From the NCBI GenBank assembly GCA_943359555.1, contig CALRHW010000012.1:1-14802 (forward strand): 14,802 nucleotides of DNA. Direction: 5' to 3'. This document shows positions 1 through 5,739 of this stretch, piece after piece. The DNA is from Parcubacteria group bacterium (GTDB lineage: Bacteria; Patescibacteriota; Minisyncoccia; Phycocordibacterales; CALRHW01). The number at the start of each line of letters is the position of its first letter. Position 1 is the stretch's first letter. Position numbers and translations under genes: made by a program. Under the pieces are notes generated by a model, which was not told where the DNA came from, searched no databases, and saw only the letters and a list, made by a program, of their open reading frames with translations.

Positions 1-1094
1 TTATTACCATTAACCCAGCTACCACTTTAGACGAACAAACTGAATATTATGTTGAAATTGGTGCCGATGCTTTTGACGATACGAACAGCAACAGCTACGC
101 GGGGATTTCAAATACAACCAGCTGGAGTTTTACGACGGGCGATTTTACCCCACCCACCGTATTGTCTGGCGCACCTTCCGGCAGTCAATCTGCAGGGACA
201 ACTCAGGTAACAATGTCTTTAACAACCGACGAAAACACTACCTGTAGGTATTCTTCAACTTTGGGTACCGCATTTATTGCGATGACTGCCTTTACTACGA
301 CTGGTACAACTAACCACTCTACTTCAATTGCAGGTCTAAGTAATAGCTCAAGTTATTCATACTATGCACTTTGCCAAGATGGTTCAAATAATGAAAGCGT
401 AGAAGCGACCATTTCTTTTTCCGTTGCCTCGGCTGGTAGAAGCAGAAGTTGTTACGGCTGTCGTATTGATCCAGTAGAACCAATAGGCGGATTTAAACTT
501 GATATCAACCAAGGAGCAACAGTAACCTCTAATCGAATCGTTACTCTCAACCAAAACGCCGGAACAGATATCAAAAAAATGTCAACCTCCATGAGGAGCG
601 ATTTTTCTGACTCCTCACAGGAAGAATATCAGCCAACCAAGCAATGGGATTTATGCTCTAGTTTTAGCGGTTTAATTAAAAGCCCATCTTGTCCTGATGG
701 AAAATATATTGTTAATACCAAGTTCTATACTACTTACGGAAGAACAACCGATACAGCAGTAGTGTCAAGTAGTATAATTTTACAAACCACACAACAAGGT
801 CAAGCTCCATCTTTAAGCCCGTTTGTAAAATATCTTCGCTTTAAAGATACAGACCTAGGTGTCAAACAATTGCAAATATTCTTGAATAAAGACCCCGACA
901 CACAGCTTGCAAATTCTGGTCTGGGTTCACCTGGAAAAGAAACTACTTATTTTGGATTGCTCACAAAAAAAGCAGTGATAAAGTTCCAAGAAAAATACGC
1001 CACGGATATTTTGATTCCTGAAGGATTAACCAAAGGCACCGGTTTTATGGGTCAATTCACCACCAAAAAGATAAACGAGTTAATCGGTAATTGA
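1..1094 (+). CDS. Secreted multidomain surface protein with C-terminal peptidoglycan-binding domain (5' partial)
   Basis: The reading frame is open from base 3 to the TGA at 1092-1094, so the gene enters the window from upstream; the TTG at 162 is only an internal codon. Bases 3-150 encode the end of a bacterial Ig-like domain of the SbsA/Big_5 type (a YYVEIGADAFDD segment followed by SWSFTTG). Bases about 153-435 encode a Ser/Thr-rich beta-sandwich-like region of FN3/chitobiase type. A linker with CYGC follows, then another beta-rich region with two more cysteines. Bases about 820-1090 encode a PG_binding_1-like domain (VKYLRFKDTDLGVKQLQIFLN, then TKKAVIKFQEKY). The composition suggests an extracellular cell-wall-associated protein. 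The N-terminal signal lies outside the window. This is the only main gene here ending in TGA, and it abuts a pseudogene in the same frame. Confidence 0.82.
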   Translation, partial: ITINPATTLDEQTEYYVEIGADAFDDTNSNSYAGISNTTSWSFTTGDFTPPTVLSGAPSGSQSAGTTQVTMSLTTDENTTCRYSSTLGTAFIAMTAFTTTGTTNHSTSIAGLSNSSSYSYYALCQDGSNNESVEATISFSVASAGRSRSCYGCRIDPVEPIGGFKLDINQGATVTSNRIVTLNQNAGTDIKKMSTSMRSDFSDSSQEEYQPTKQWDLCSSFSGLIKSPSCPDGKYIVNTKFYTTYGRTTDTAVVSSSIILQTTQQGQAPSLSPFVKYLRFKDTDLGVKQLQIFLNKDPDTQLANSGLGSPGKETTYFGLLTKKAVIKFQEKYATDILIPEGLTKGTGFMGQFTTKKINELIGN

Positions 1095-1598
1095 CGCACT
1101 TTCTATCACGCGCAATCTGTGCAGGAAGTTTTGAAAAATAATCCTCAAGCTCAAGTCGTCACCAATGCCAGCGTCGGTAAAAAATTGACGGAAATGGGTG
1201 TTGCACATTTTGTTGTTGAAGGTAGAAACAACAAAAGTTTCAATAACGTCGTCTTTGAAGCCTTTGATGGAAAGCACGAAGAAATTTTTGAAGAAATCGG
1301 TCAAGTATAAAACACAGGATATTTTATAGACAATAAACTTTTTTATCCTGGCGATTCATTTCACAATCCAGAAAGGCATGTGGGCGTACTTGCACTTCCT
1401 GTTGCTGGACCTTGGTGCAAGATTGCAGACGCGATTCGTTATGCACTAAAAGTAAAACCAAAATTTGCGTTTCCTGTGCATGACGGAATGTTGCAAAAGG
1501 AACGGGTGGGTGGTGCTCATAGAATTCCTGATTTAGTTTTAGCGAAAAACGATATAAAATTTATTGCTATGAATGCTGGAGATGAAATAGAGTTTTAA
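1095..1598 (+). pseudogene. Metallo-beta-lactamase-fold hydrolase remnant (N-terminus missing, one internal stop)
   Basis: The frame beginning right after the upstream TGA reads FYHAQSVQEVLKNNPQAQVV, resembling the region just after the HxHxDH motif of UlaG-like/Lactamase_B_2-3 metallo-hydrolases. It continues through FVVEGRNN and GKHEEIFEEIGQV to a TAA at 1308-1310. The same frame resumes at once with NTGYFIDNKLFYPGDSFHNP, then LALPVAGPWCKIADAI, FPVHDGML and AMNAGDEIEF, ending in TAA at 1598. The GD of YPGDS and the H of FPVHDG are typical metal-site residues of the fold. The N-terminal strand pair and the HxHxDH motif are absent, and no start codon or ribosome site fits. One C-to-T change (CAA to TAA) would explain the internal stop. 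No sign of recoding was seen elsewhere, so I call it a pseudogene. Confidence 0.8.
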
Positions 1599-1619
1599 AA
1601 ATGGGCACTCAAACTGTAA

Positions 1620-2180
1620 TTATTTTTTCTTACTCCAAATAATTAAAGTCATCAGCGAATTTGCTGTGATCATTGCTATGGAGTGGAGAACTGTCGCGAT
1701 GTTGTATGCTTGCAAAGAAAAAAGCATAAGAATATGTCGCAAGACATTCATACTATAGAGTGTCGCGGTTTCTGTGCGTGGGTGTTTCCAAGTTTTCATA
1801 ATCGTTGGGACAAAAGCGCACAAGTCTATACTCACCGCTATTATCACTGACATCGTAGGATCTTTTGTAAGAATCCAAGGAATCACTCCGAGCAAACACA
1901 CAACCAAGAAAAAAGTATCTATCTTTTTTATTTCTTTAAAACCATATCGCAAAGAGAAAAAGAAAATGATAATAGTAAATATTTCAGAGACCGCTGTGGG
2001 AATTGCCCCGACACCAGCTCCTTTTGCTAGTTGTCCAAAAAAAATGATGCAAGATACCATAGACCACACGAGCCAAGTGTAGGGGTGTGGTTGGACTCTT
2101 TTTTTAAAAACATCACGGATATACGGTACATTACCAGCGATTGCAAGTAATGAAGCAACGATTGCTACGGCTTCTTTCAT
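1620..2180 (-). CDS. PQ-loop/SWEET-like seven-helix membrane protein
   Basis: The 186-residue product is almost entirely hydrophobic, with about seven predicted membrane segments (near residues 4-20, 34-52, 57-78, 88-104, 110-126, 140-158 and 163-183). Two halves look like internal repeats: GNVPYIRDVFKKRVQPHPYT in the first and AFVPTIMKTWKHPRTETATL in the second. Each has a conserved VP at a helix end followed by a basic loop, matching the 3+1+3 layout of PQ-loop/MtN3-SWEET transporters. The substrate cannot be inferred. It starts at an ATG with no Shine-Dalgarno sequence. It is divergent from the M14 genes and convergent with the upstream pseudogene. The family call rests on topology and the repeat motif, so a generic uncharacterised membrane protein remains possible. 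Confidence 0.6.
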   Translation of the reverse strand: MKEAVAIVASLLAIAGNVPYIRDVFKKRVQPHPYTWLVWSMVSCIIFFGQLAKGAGVGAIPTAVSEIFTIIIFFFSLRYGFKEIKKIDTFFLVVCLLGVIPWILTKDPTMSVIIAVSIDLCAFVPTIMKTWKHPRTETATLYSMNVLRHILMLFSLQAYNIATVLHSIAMITANSLMTLIIWSKKK

Positions 2181-2189
2181 ATAGCATTT

Positions 2190-2195
2190 ATTGTA
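2190..2195 (-). promoter_or_regulatory. Possible -10 element (TACAAT) close to the start of the PQ-loop-like gene
   Basis: Read on the minus strand, TACAAT is followed by nine bases and then the ATG at 2180. Transcription would start within about two bases of the initiation codon, giving an almost leaderless mRNA. No convincing -35 is visible, so the call is weak. Confidence 0.3.
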
Positions 2196-2203
2196 ACACC
2201 TTG

Positions 2204-2212
2204 TGCTAAAAT
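2204..2212 (+). promoter_or_regulatory. Extended -10 promoter TGCTAAAAT for the M14 gene pair
   Basis: TGnTAAAAT lies 43 bases upstream of the ATG at 2256, in the divergent spacer, with no clear -35. It matches the TGn-type -10 seen ahead of several other plus-strand genes here (4354, 4772, 10940, 13696). The start region is A/T-rich (AATAAAATTATATG) with no Shine-Dalgarno sequence. Confidence 0.45.
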
Positions 2213-2255
2213 ATAAGTAGACAAATTATCAATTTAATTTTTTTAATAAAATTAT

Positions 2256-3188
2256 ATGAAAAAACCAATCATCATTATCGTCATTCTTTTTGTCGCTGTG
2301 GGAGTTTATTTTTTGGCAAAAGGTCCTAGTAATGTAGTCGTTGCTCCAGTAACAACTGATACAGTCAATACGACTCAAACATTGCCGACTCAAAATAATA
2401 CTGTTGTAAATAACGGAGCATTGAAAGATTCTACACAGACAGTTTTAGGAAAATCTGTAGAAGGTCGCGATATCACAGCGTATCATTATGGAACAGGTGC
2501 CGGAGAAATTATTTTTACTTTTGGTATCCATGGTGGTTACGCATGGAATACGGTTCTTCTCGGATATCAAGTTATGGATTATTTAAAGAAAAATCCTAAT
2601 GTGATTCCTGCTAACGTAAAAGTTACTGTCATTCCAGTATTAAATCCAGACGGTTTAAATAAAACTATTGGCAAAACTGGCGTATTTACATCGGCAGATG
2701 TTCCTACTTCGCAAGAAGCTTTGGTGGCGGGACGTTTTAATGGTCACAATGTAGATCTAAATCGCAACTTTGATTGTGATTGGCAATCTACTGGCACATG
2801 GCAAAATAAGGCCGTAAGTGGCGGAACTTCAGCATTTTCTGAACCAGAATCTCAAGCGGTAAAAAATTATGTACAACTAAATAGTCCAGTGGCGGTCATT
2901 GCTTGGTATAGTGCGGCTGGAGGAGTTTACGCATCAAGTTGTCACAATGGTGTTTCTATTCCTACAAACACTATCATGAAAGCGTTTGCGGACGCATCTA
3001 AGTATTCTGCAAACGCCGATTTTGATTTCTACGAAATAACTGGTGATATGGTAAATTGGCTCGCTAAAAATAATATTCCAGCAATCAGCGTTATTCTTAC
3101 AAATCACACCGACATAGAGTGGACAAAAAATTTAGCTGGTATCACGGCTGTATTAAACTACTTTGGTACAGGAAAAGTGTCACAATAA
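2256..3188 (+). CDS. M14-type carboxypeptidase-like protein with degenerate active site (probable pseudoenzyme)
   Basis: The 310-residue protein has an N-terminal membrane anchor or signal (residues 4-21), a Thr/Asn-rich linker to about 65, then an M14 zinc-carboxypeptidase fold. Visible motifs are FGIHGGYAWN (H92), VIPVLNPDG, and GRFNGHNVDLNRNF (R160, N169-R170), the substrate-binding NR motif of the family. Three positions that are catalytic or metal-binding in the next gene are changed: Glu to Ala at 96 (HGGYA versus HGGYE), His to Tyr at 218 (AWYS versus FWHS), and the general-base Glu to Ile at 280 (SVIL versus TVEL). The backbone, cysteines and NR motif are otherwise preserved. I infer a surface-anchored binding protein or inactive partner, not an active peptidase. 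The adjacent gene, three bases downstream, is an intact paralog. Confidence 0.82.
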   Translation: MKKPIIIIVILFVAVGVYFLAKGPSNVVVAPVTTDTVNTTQTLPTQNNTVVNNGALKDSTQTVLGKSVEGRDITAYHYGTGAGEIIFTFGIHGGYAWNTVLLGYQVMDYLKKNPNVIPANVKVTVIPVLNPDGLNKTIGKTGVFTSADVPTSQEALVAGRFNGHNVDLNRNFDCDWQSTGTWQNKAVSGGTSAFSEPESQAVKNYVQLNSPVAVIAWYSAAGGVYASSCHNGVSIPTNTIMKAFADASKYSANADFDFYEITGDMVNWLAKNNIPAISVILTNHTDIEWTKNLAGITAVLNYFGTGKVSQ

Positions 3189-3191
3189 ATA

Positions 3192-4088
3192 ATGCCTGCT
3201 TTTTTTACAAAACCTATTATCACAGCGACAGTAGTTTTGTTTTTGTACCTAGCCCTTATATTTACGTTTTTCTATCTCCGCGGAAATAAACCTGAAGTTT
3301 TACCAATAAAACCAATGCCAGAATCTATCGTTGCTTTAGCAAAATATAAAATTATCGGCACGTCGGTCGCGAGTCGTAAAATAGAAAGTTTCACTTACGG
3401 AAATGGAAAAACCCATTTACTTTTTGTGGGAGGTATTCATGGTGGCTATGAATGGAATAGTGTTCTGCTCGCTTATGAATTTTTAGATTATCTTGATAAA
3501 AAATTTATAACTGTTCCCGCCAATATTACCGTTACAGTTATTCCGTCCGCAAACCCAGACGGAGTTTTTAAGGCAGTAAAAAAAGAGGGACGTTTTGTAC
3601 AGGCGGACGTACCTACCGACAAGACCCTTCTTGCGTCAGCGCGTTTCAATGCAAACGATGTAGATCTCAATCGCAATTTTGGATGTGATTGGCAACCAAA
3701 AAGTATGTGGAAAACAAATGTTGTGAGCGGGGGAACTTCAGAATTTTCTGAACCAGAAGCTGTGGCGATTAAAAATTTTGTTTTGGAAAATAATCCAGAT
3801 GCTGTTGTGTTTTGGCATAGTCAAGCCAACACCGTTTATGCTTCAGATTGTCACAACGGTATTCTTCCTGTGACACTAGACATTATGAATGCTTACGCAC
3901 GCGCTTCTGGATATTTAACAGACAAGTCTTTTAGTAGTTATGCTGTCACTGGTTCTGCCGAAGGGTGGCTCGCTTCAATAAATATTCCAGCTATTACAGT
4001 AGAACTTAAAACTCACGAGACAGTAGAATGGGAAAAAAATCTGGCTGGTATAAAAGCATTGTTTGAGTATTTTCAAAAAACTAATTAA
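3192..4088 (+). CDS. M14-type zinc carboxypeptidase, membrane-anchored
   Basis: This 298-residue paralog of the preceding gene keeps the full residue set expected of M14 metallocarboxypeptidases. GGIHGGYEWN supplies H83 and probably E87, with one residue more between them than the textbook HxxE. RFNANDVDLNRNF supplies R151 and N160-R161. FWHSQANTVY supplies the third zinc ligand H209, and ITVELKTHETVEW supplies the general-base E271. Residues 9-28 form a membrane anchor, so the enzyme faces outside. Candidate substrates are cell-wall peptides or external peptides; the sequence does not say which. The ATG lies three bases after the upstream stop, so the two genes are co-transcribed. A bidirectional terminator follows. 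Confidence 0.87.
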   Translation: MPAFFTKPIITATVVLFLYLALIFTFFYLRGNKPEVLPIKPMPESIVALAKYKIIGTSVASRKIESFTYGNGKTHLLFVGGIHGGYEWNSVLLAYEFLDYLDKKFITVPANITVTVIPSANPDGVFKAVKKEGRFVQADVPTDKTLLASARFNANDVDLNRNFGCDWQPKSMWKTNVVSGGTSEFSEPEAVAIKNFVLENNPDAVVFWHSQANTVYASDCHNGILPVTLDIMNAYARASGYLTDKSFSSYAVTGSAEGWLASINIPAITVELKTHETVEWEKNLAGIKALFEYFQKTN

Positions 4089-4100
4089 ATAAAATACAAA

Positions 4101-4140
4101 AAACGCCCCCTCGCTAAAGCGTTTGAGGGCGTTTTTTTGT
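4101..4140. terminator. Bidirectional rho-independent terminator
   Basis: The AACGCC...GGCGTT stem with an inner CTC/GAG and a CGC-taaa-GCG tip is followed on the plus strand by seven Ts (4132-4138). On the minus strand the same hairpin is followed by TTTTTTGTATTTT. It sits between the convergent M14 gene pair and the small zinc-ribbon gene, so it can end transcription from both. Confidence 0.85.
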
Positions 4141-4155
4141 TTTAGAGGCTGTGTC

Positions 4156-4272
4156 TTAGGCAGCAGCTACTTCTTCACTTGCGCCTTCTGCTTTCATTCC
4201 ACATGTTGGGCAAACTCCGTCTACCATTGCAACGTTACACACTGAGCACATTTTTTCTTGTGTTGGTTCCAT
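4156..4272 (-). CDS. 38-residue zinc-ribbon-like microprotein with two CxxC motifs
   Basis: Translation of the minus strand from the ATG at 4270-4272 to the TAA at 4156-4158 gives 38 residues. The core runs KMCSVCNVAMVDGVCPTCGM, two CxxC knuckles separated by eight residues, consistent with a single rubredoxin/zinc-ribbon-type metal site. The acidic, Ala-rich tail (GASEEVAAA) is probably disordered. Codon use is clean and the ORF is flanked by its own half of a bidirectional terminator, which supports a real gene. No function can be assigned. Possible roles are a nucleic-acid-binding or protein-binding zinc knuckle, or a small metal buffer. Confidence 0.72.
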   Translation of the reverse strand: MEPTQEKMCSVCNVAMVDGVCPTCGMKAEGASEEVAAA

Positions 4273-4280
4273 ATAAATAT

Positions 4281-4286
4281 ATTTTA
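4281..4286 (-). promoter_or_regulatory. Possible -10 element (TAAAAT) of the zinc-ribbon microprotein gene
   Basis: TAAAAT on the minus strand lies eight bases before the ATG, again suggesting a leaderless or very short leader. A competing TATTAT lies at 4295-4300, and no clear -35 is seen. Confidence 0.3.
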
Positions 4287-4353
4287 GACATCTAATAATA
4301 GGTCGACGGCTAAGTCTAGCACCCATGTCTGTTTATGCATAACATCAAGGTTG

Positions 4354-4362
4354 TGATATATT
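4354..4362 (+). promoter_or_regulatory. Extended -10 promoter TGATATATT for the DoxX-like gene
   Basis: TGnTATATT lies 15 bases upstream of the ATG at 4378. The start region is AAATAAAATTATG with no Shine-Dalgarno sequence. No -35 hexamer is evident at the usual distance. Confidence 0.45.
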
Positions 4363-4377
4363 TAAATAAATAAAATT

Positions 4378-4740
4378 ATGAACAGATTTAAAATGCAGAC
4401 GGTTGGACTTTTTGTTTTAAGAATTGGTTTGGCGCTCGTGTTTTTATGGTTTGGTACACAGCAGATTCTTCATCCAGATAAATGGACGGCACTCGTACCT
4501 ATTTGGGCACATGTATCTTTTCTCACTGTAAAACAACTCGTGCTTTTAAACGGTGTACTTGAAATTGTTGCCGCTATTTTTCTTATTTTAAATTTCTGGA
4601 CACGCATCGTCGCCCTTCTTTTGGCTCTACACCTTTTTAGTACCGCTTTTTCTTTCGGTCTCAATCCTACTGGCGTGCGTGATTTTGGATTAGCTATGTC
4701 TACACTTGCTTTGTTTTTTCTCGGACCGAATAAACTGTAA
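4378..4740 (+). CDS. DoxX-like four-helix membrane protein
   Basis: The 120-residue product has four hydrophobic segments (about residues 8-27, 46-70, 73-92 and 99-117). It carries the GLALVFLWFGTQQILHPDKW pattern of the DoxX/DoxD-like family near its N-terminus and a conserved NGVLEIVAAIFLILNFWTR second helix pair. Family members are small inner-membrane proteins, some linked to quinone or thiosulfate redox chemistry or to redox stress; the specific role here is unknown. It is a single-gene unit with its own promoter, transcribed away from the zinc-ribbon microprotein. Confidence 0.7.
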   Translation: MNRFKMQTVGLFVLRIGLALVFLWFGTQQILHPDKWTALVPIWAHVSFLTVKQLVLLNGVLEIVAAIFLILNFWTRIVALLLALHLFSTAFSFGLNPTGVRDFGLAMSTLALFFLGPNKL

Positions 4741-4771
4741 AAAATATAAAACTAGCGGGAAAGTGGGGTGG

Positions 4772-4780
4772 TGATATAAT
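4772..4780 (+). promoter_or_regulatory. Consensus extended -10 promoter TGATATAAT
   Basis: A perfect TGnTATAAT lies about 67 bases before the ATG at 4848, with no good -35. The same ten bases (GTGATATAAT) occur at 13695-13704 ahead of the desaturase, the only other gene here with a long leader and a strong Shine-Dalgarno sequence. Confidence 0.65.
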
Positions 4781-4832
4781 ACCTCTAGAACAAAACGGTG
4801 TGTTGCCGTCTGTTTTCAATTCACAATTTTAC

Positions 4833-4841
4833 AGAGAGGAG
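4833..4841 (+). promoter_or_regulatory. Strong ribosome binding site (AGAGAGGAG) fixing the start at 4848
   Basis: AGAGAGGAG, with a six-base spacer, precedes the ATG at 4848. It decides this start over the upstream in-frame TTG at 4800. Most other genes in the window lack such a site. Confidence 0.75.
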
Positions 4842-4847
4842 TTTGCT

Positions 4848-5495
4848 ATGACTGACGCATCACCAAGCCCCAATTCCTCTCCGAGGAAGTGGATAACCAA
4901 CTACGGTGTTTTTTTCAGGAAGTTTGGATGTATTGTAGATCCAGACACAGTCCTACCTGATTATCGTAAAGGGTTTGATTTTGCCATCATTTCTGGTAAG
5001 TGTCTCACTAGAGTGGAGACCTTGAAGCGTATCATTGATGGTTTGAAAACTGTTGATGGTGGACGTCATCAAAATCTGATCAACTTTGATCAAGAAGAAG
5101 TTTTTGAAAGATTCCACTCAACGTCTCATCGTTTAATGACACAGGATGAACCAATCTGGGCTCGTACACTTCCTGACGAAACGAAGCAGTTTGAGTACAC
5201 AAGCTTCTCTCGTATTCGGGCAGGAGGAGTATATTTGATGACGCTCCCAGAATGTCTCTTGATTGGAATCAAGTATCTGATTAATCAGGATGTGTGCTGG
5301 GTCACTTCTCCAGCCAGAGTGGTTTTGTCTGGCGGATCTATTGATGAGAATGGTTTTGTGCCTTACGTCTTCATTGAAGATGGAAGGATTTGTGTACATA
5401 GTCACAAGCCAGACAAAAGTGAATCCTCAGATTTGTCTCAATTGTGGGAAGTGATTGTCCCAAATATTAAAAAGGACCCGCCCCCGAGCGTTTAG
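4848..5495 (+). CDS. Uncharacterised cytosolic protein, 215 residues
   Basis: I do not recognise the family. The start is chosen from the strong Shine-Dalgarno sequence at 4833-4841. The protein has a Ser/Pro-rich N-terminus (residues 3-12), then a soluble mixed alpha/beta body. Notable segments are FGCIVDPDTVLPDYRKGFDF (27-45), a charged helix around residues 53-67, HQNLINFDQEEVFERFHSTS (74-93), a hydrophobic YLMTLPECLLIGIKYLI (129-145), and strands VTSPARVVLSGG and FVPYVFIEDGRICVHSH near the end. There is no signal peptide or membrane segment. The last six residues (DPPPSV) are encoded by the 5' arm of its own terminator. It stands alone between a DoxX-like gene and a convergent operon. A lineage-specific protein is the safest call. 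Confidence 0.75.
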   Translation: MTDASPSPNSSPRKWITNYGVFFRKFGCIVDPDTVLPDYRKGFDFAIISGKCLTRVETLKRIIDGLKTVDGGRHQNLINFDQEEVFERFHSTSHRLMTQDEPIWARTLPDETKQFEYTSFSRIRAGGVYLMTLPECLLIGIKYLINQDVCWVTSPARVVLSGGSIDENGFVPYVFIEDGRICVHSHKPDKSESSDLSQLWEVIVPNIKKDPPPSV

Positions 5496-5518
5496 CGCTC
5501 GGGGGCTTTCTTTTTTCT
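5481..5518 (+). terminator. Rho-independent terminator overlapping the 3' end of the preceding gene
   Basis: The perfect 10-bp stem CCCCCGAGCG/CGCTCGGGGG (5481-5490 and 5496-5505) with loop TTTAG is followed by CTTTCTTTTTTC. The TAG in the loop is the stop codon of the 215-residue protein, so the end of the coding region forms the stem. Confidence 0.9.
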
Positions 5519-5522
5519 TATT

Positions 5523-5573
5523 TATAAAAAGGAAAACTCCGCTTTCGACCATTTAGGGTGGTCGAAAGCGGAG
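5523..5573 (-). terminator. Rho-independent terminator of the secG-MFS operon (minus strand)
   Basis: A perfect 15-bp stem (5537-5551 with 5559-5573, arm CTCCGCTTTCGACCA) and 7-base loop is followed, reading the minus strand, by TTTTCCTTTTTAT. It lies about 165 bases beyond the MFS stop codon, implying a long 3' untranslated region. Confidence 0.8.
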
Positions 5574-5739
5574 CGAAGTGAAGCGATACCGAAGCAAGAG
5601 GTGTGTCTCAGAAGAGGTGCCTCCGAGACGCGGGGGTATTTTGAGAACAAAAGCTATCATTAATCATATACCCCTCCACATTTTTGAACATAAAGTTATC
5701 CACAGTTGTCCACCCACTCTTTTTGTCGCCACCAGCTCA
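5574..5739. other. Structured non-coding spacer between convergent genes, with a DnaA-box-like 9-mer
   Basis: No ORF is supported here. Visible structure includes a GTGTCTC...GAGACGC stem (5603-5609 with 5626-5632) and a GGTAT at 5635-5639 that could pair with either ATACC at 5586-5590 or ATACCCC at 5668-5674. TTATCCACA at 5696-5704 matches the DnaA-box consensus, followed by a degenerate TTGTCCACC at 5706. One good box is not enough to call an origin. The region would be part of the minus-strand operon's 3' untranslated region. Confidence 0.4.

Noticed and set aside
1119..1310. Independent small gene (63 codons)
   Set aside because: It is one half of the metallo-hydrolase frame that continues after the TAA in the same frame, so it is treated as part of the pseudogene.
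1092..1598. Stop-codon recoding or readthrough joining the surface protein to the metallo-hydrolase fragment
   Set aside because: Recoding in some CPR groups affects TGA only, but the second interruption is TAA and every main gene is free of in-frame TGA. The hydrolase also lacks its catalytic N-terminus.
5696..5714. Replication origin suggested by the TTATCCACA DnaA-box match
   Set aside because: Only one good box and one degenerate neighbour are present. There is no dnaA/dnaN context and no clear AT-rich unwinding region with clustered boxes.
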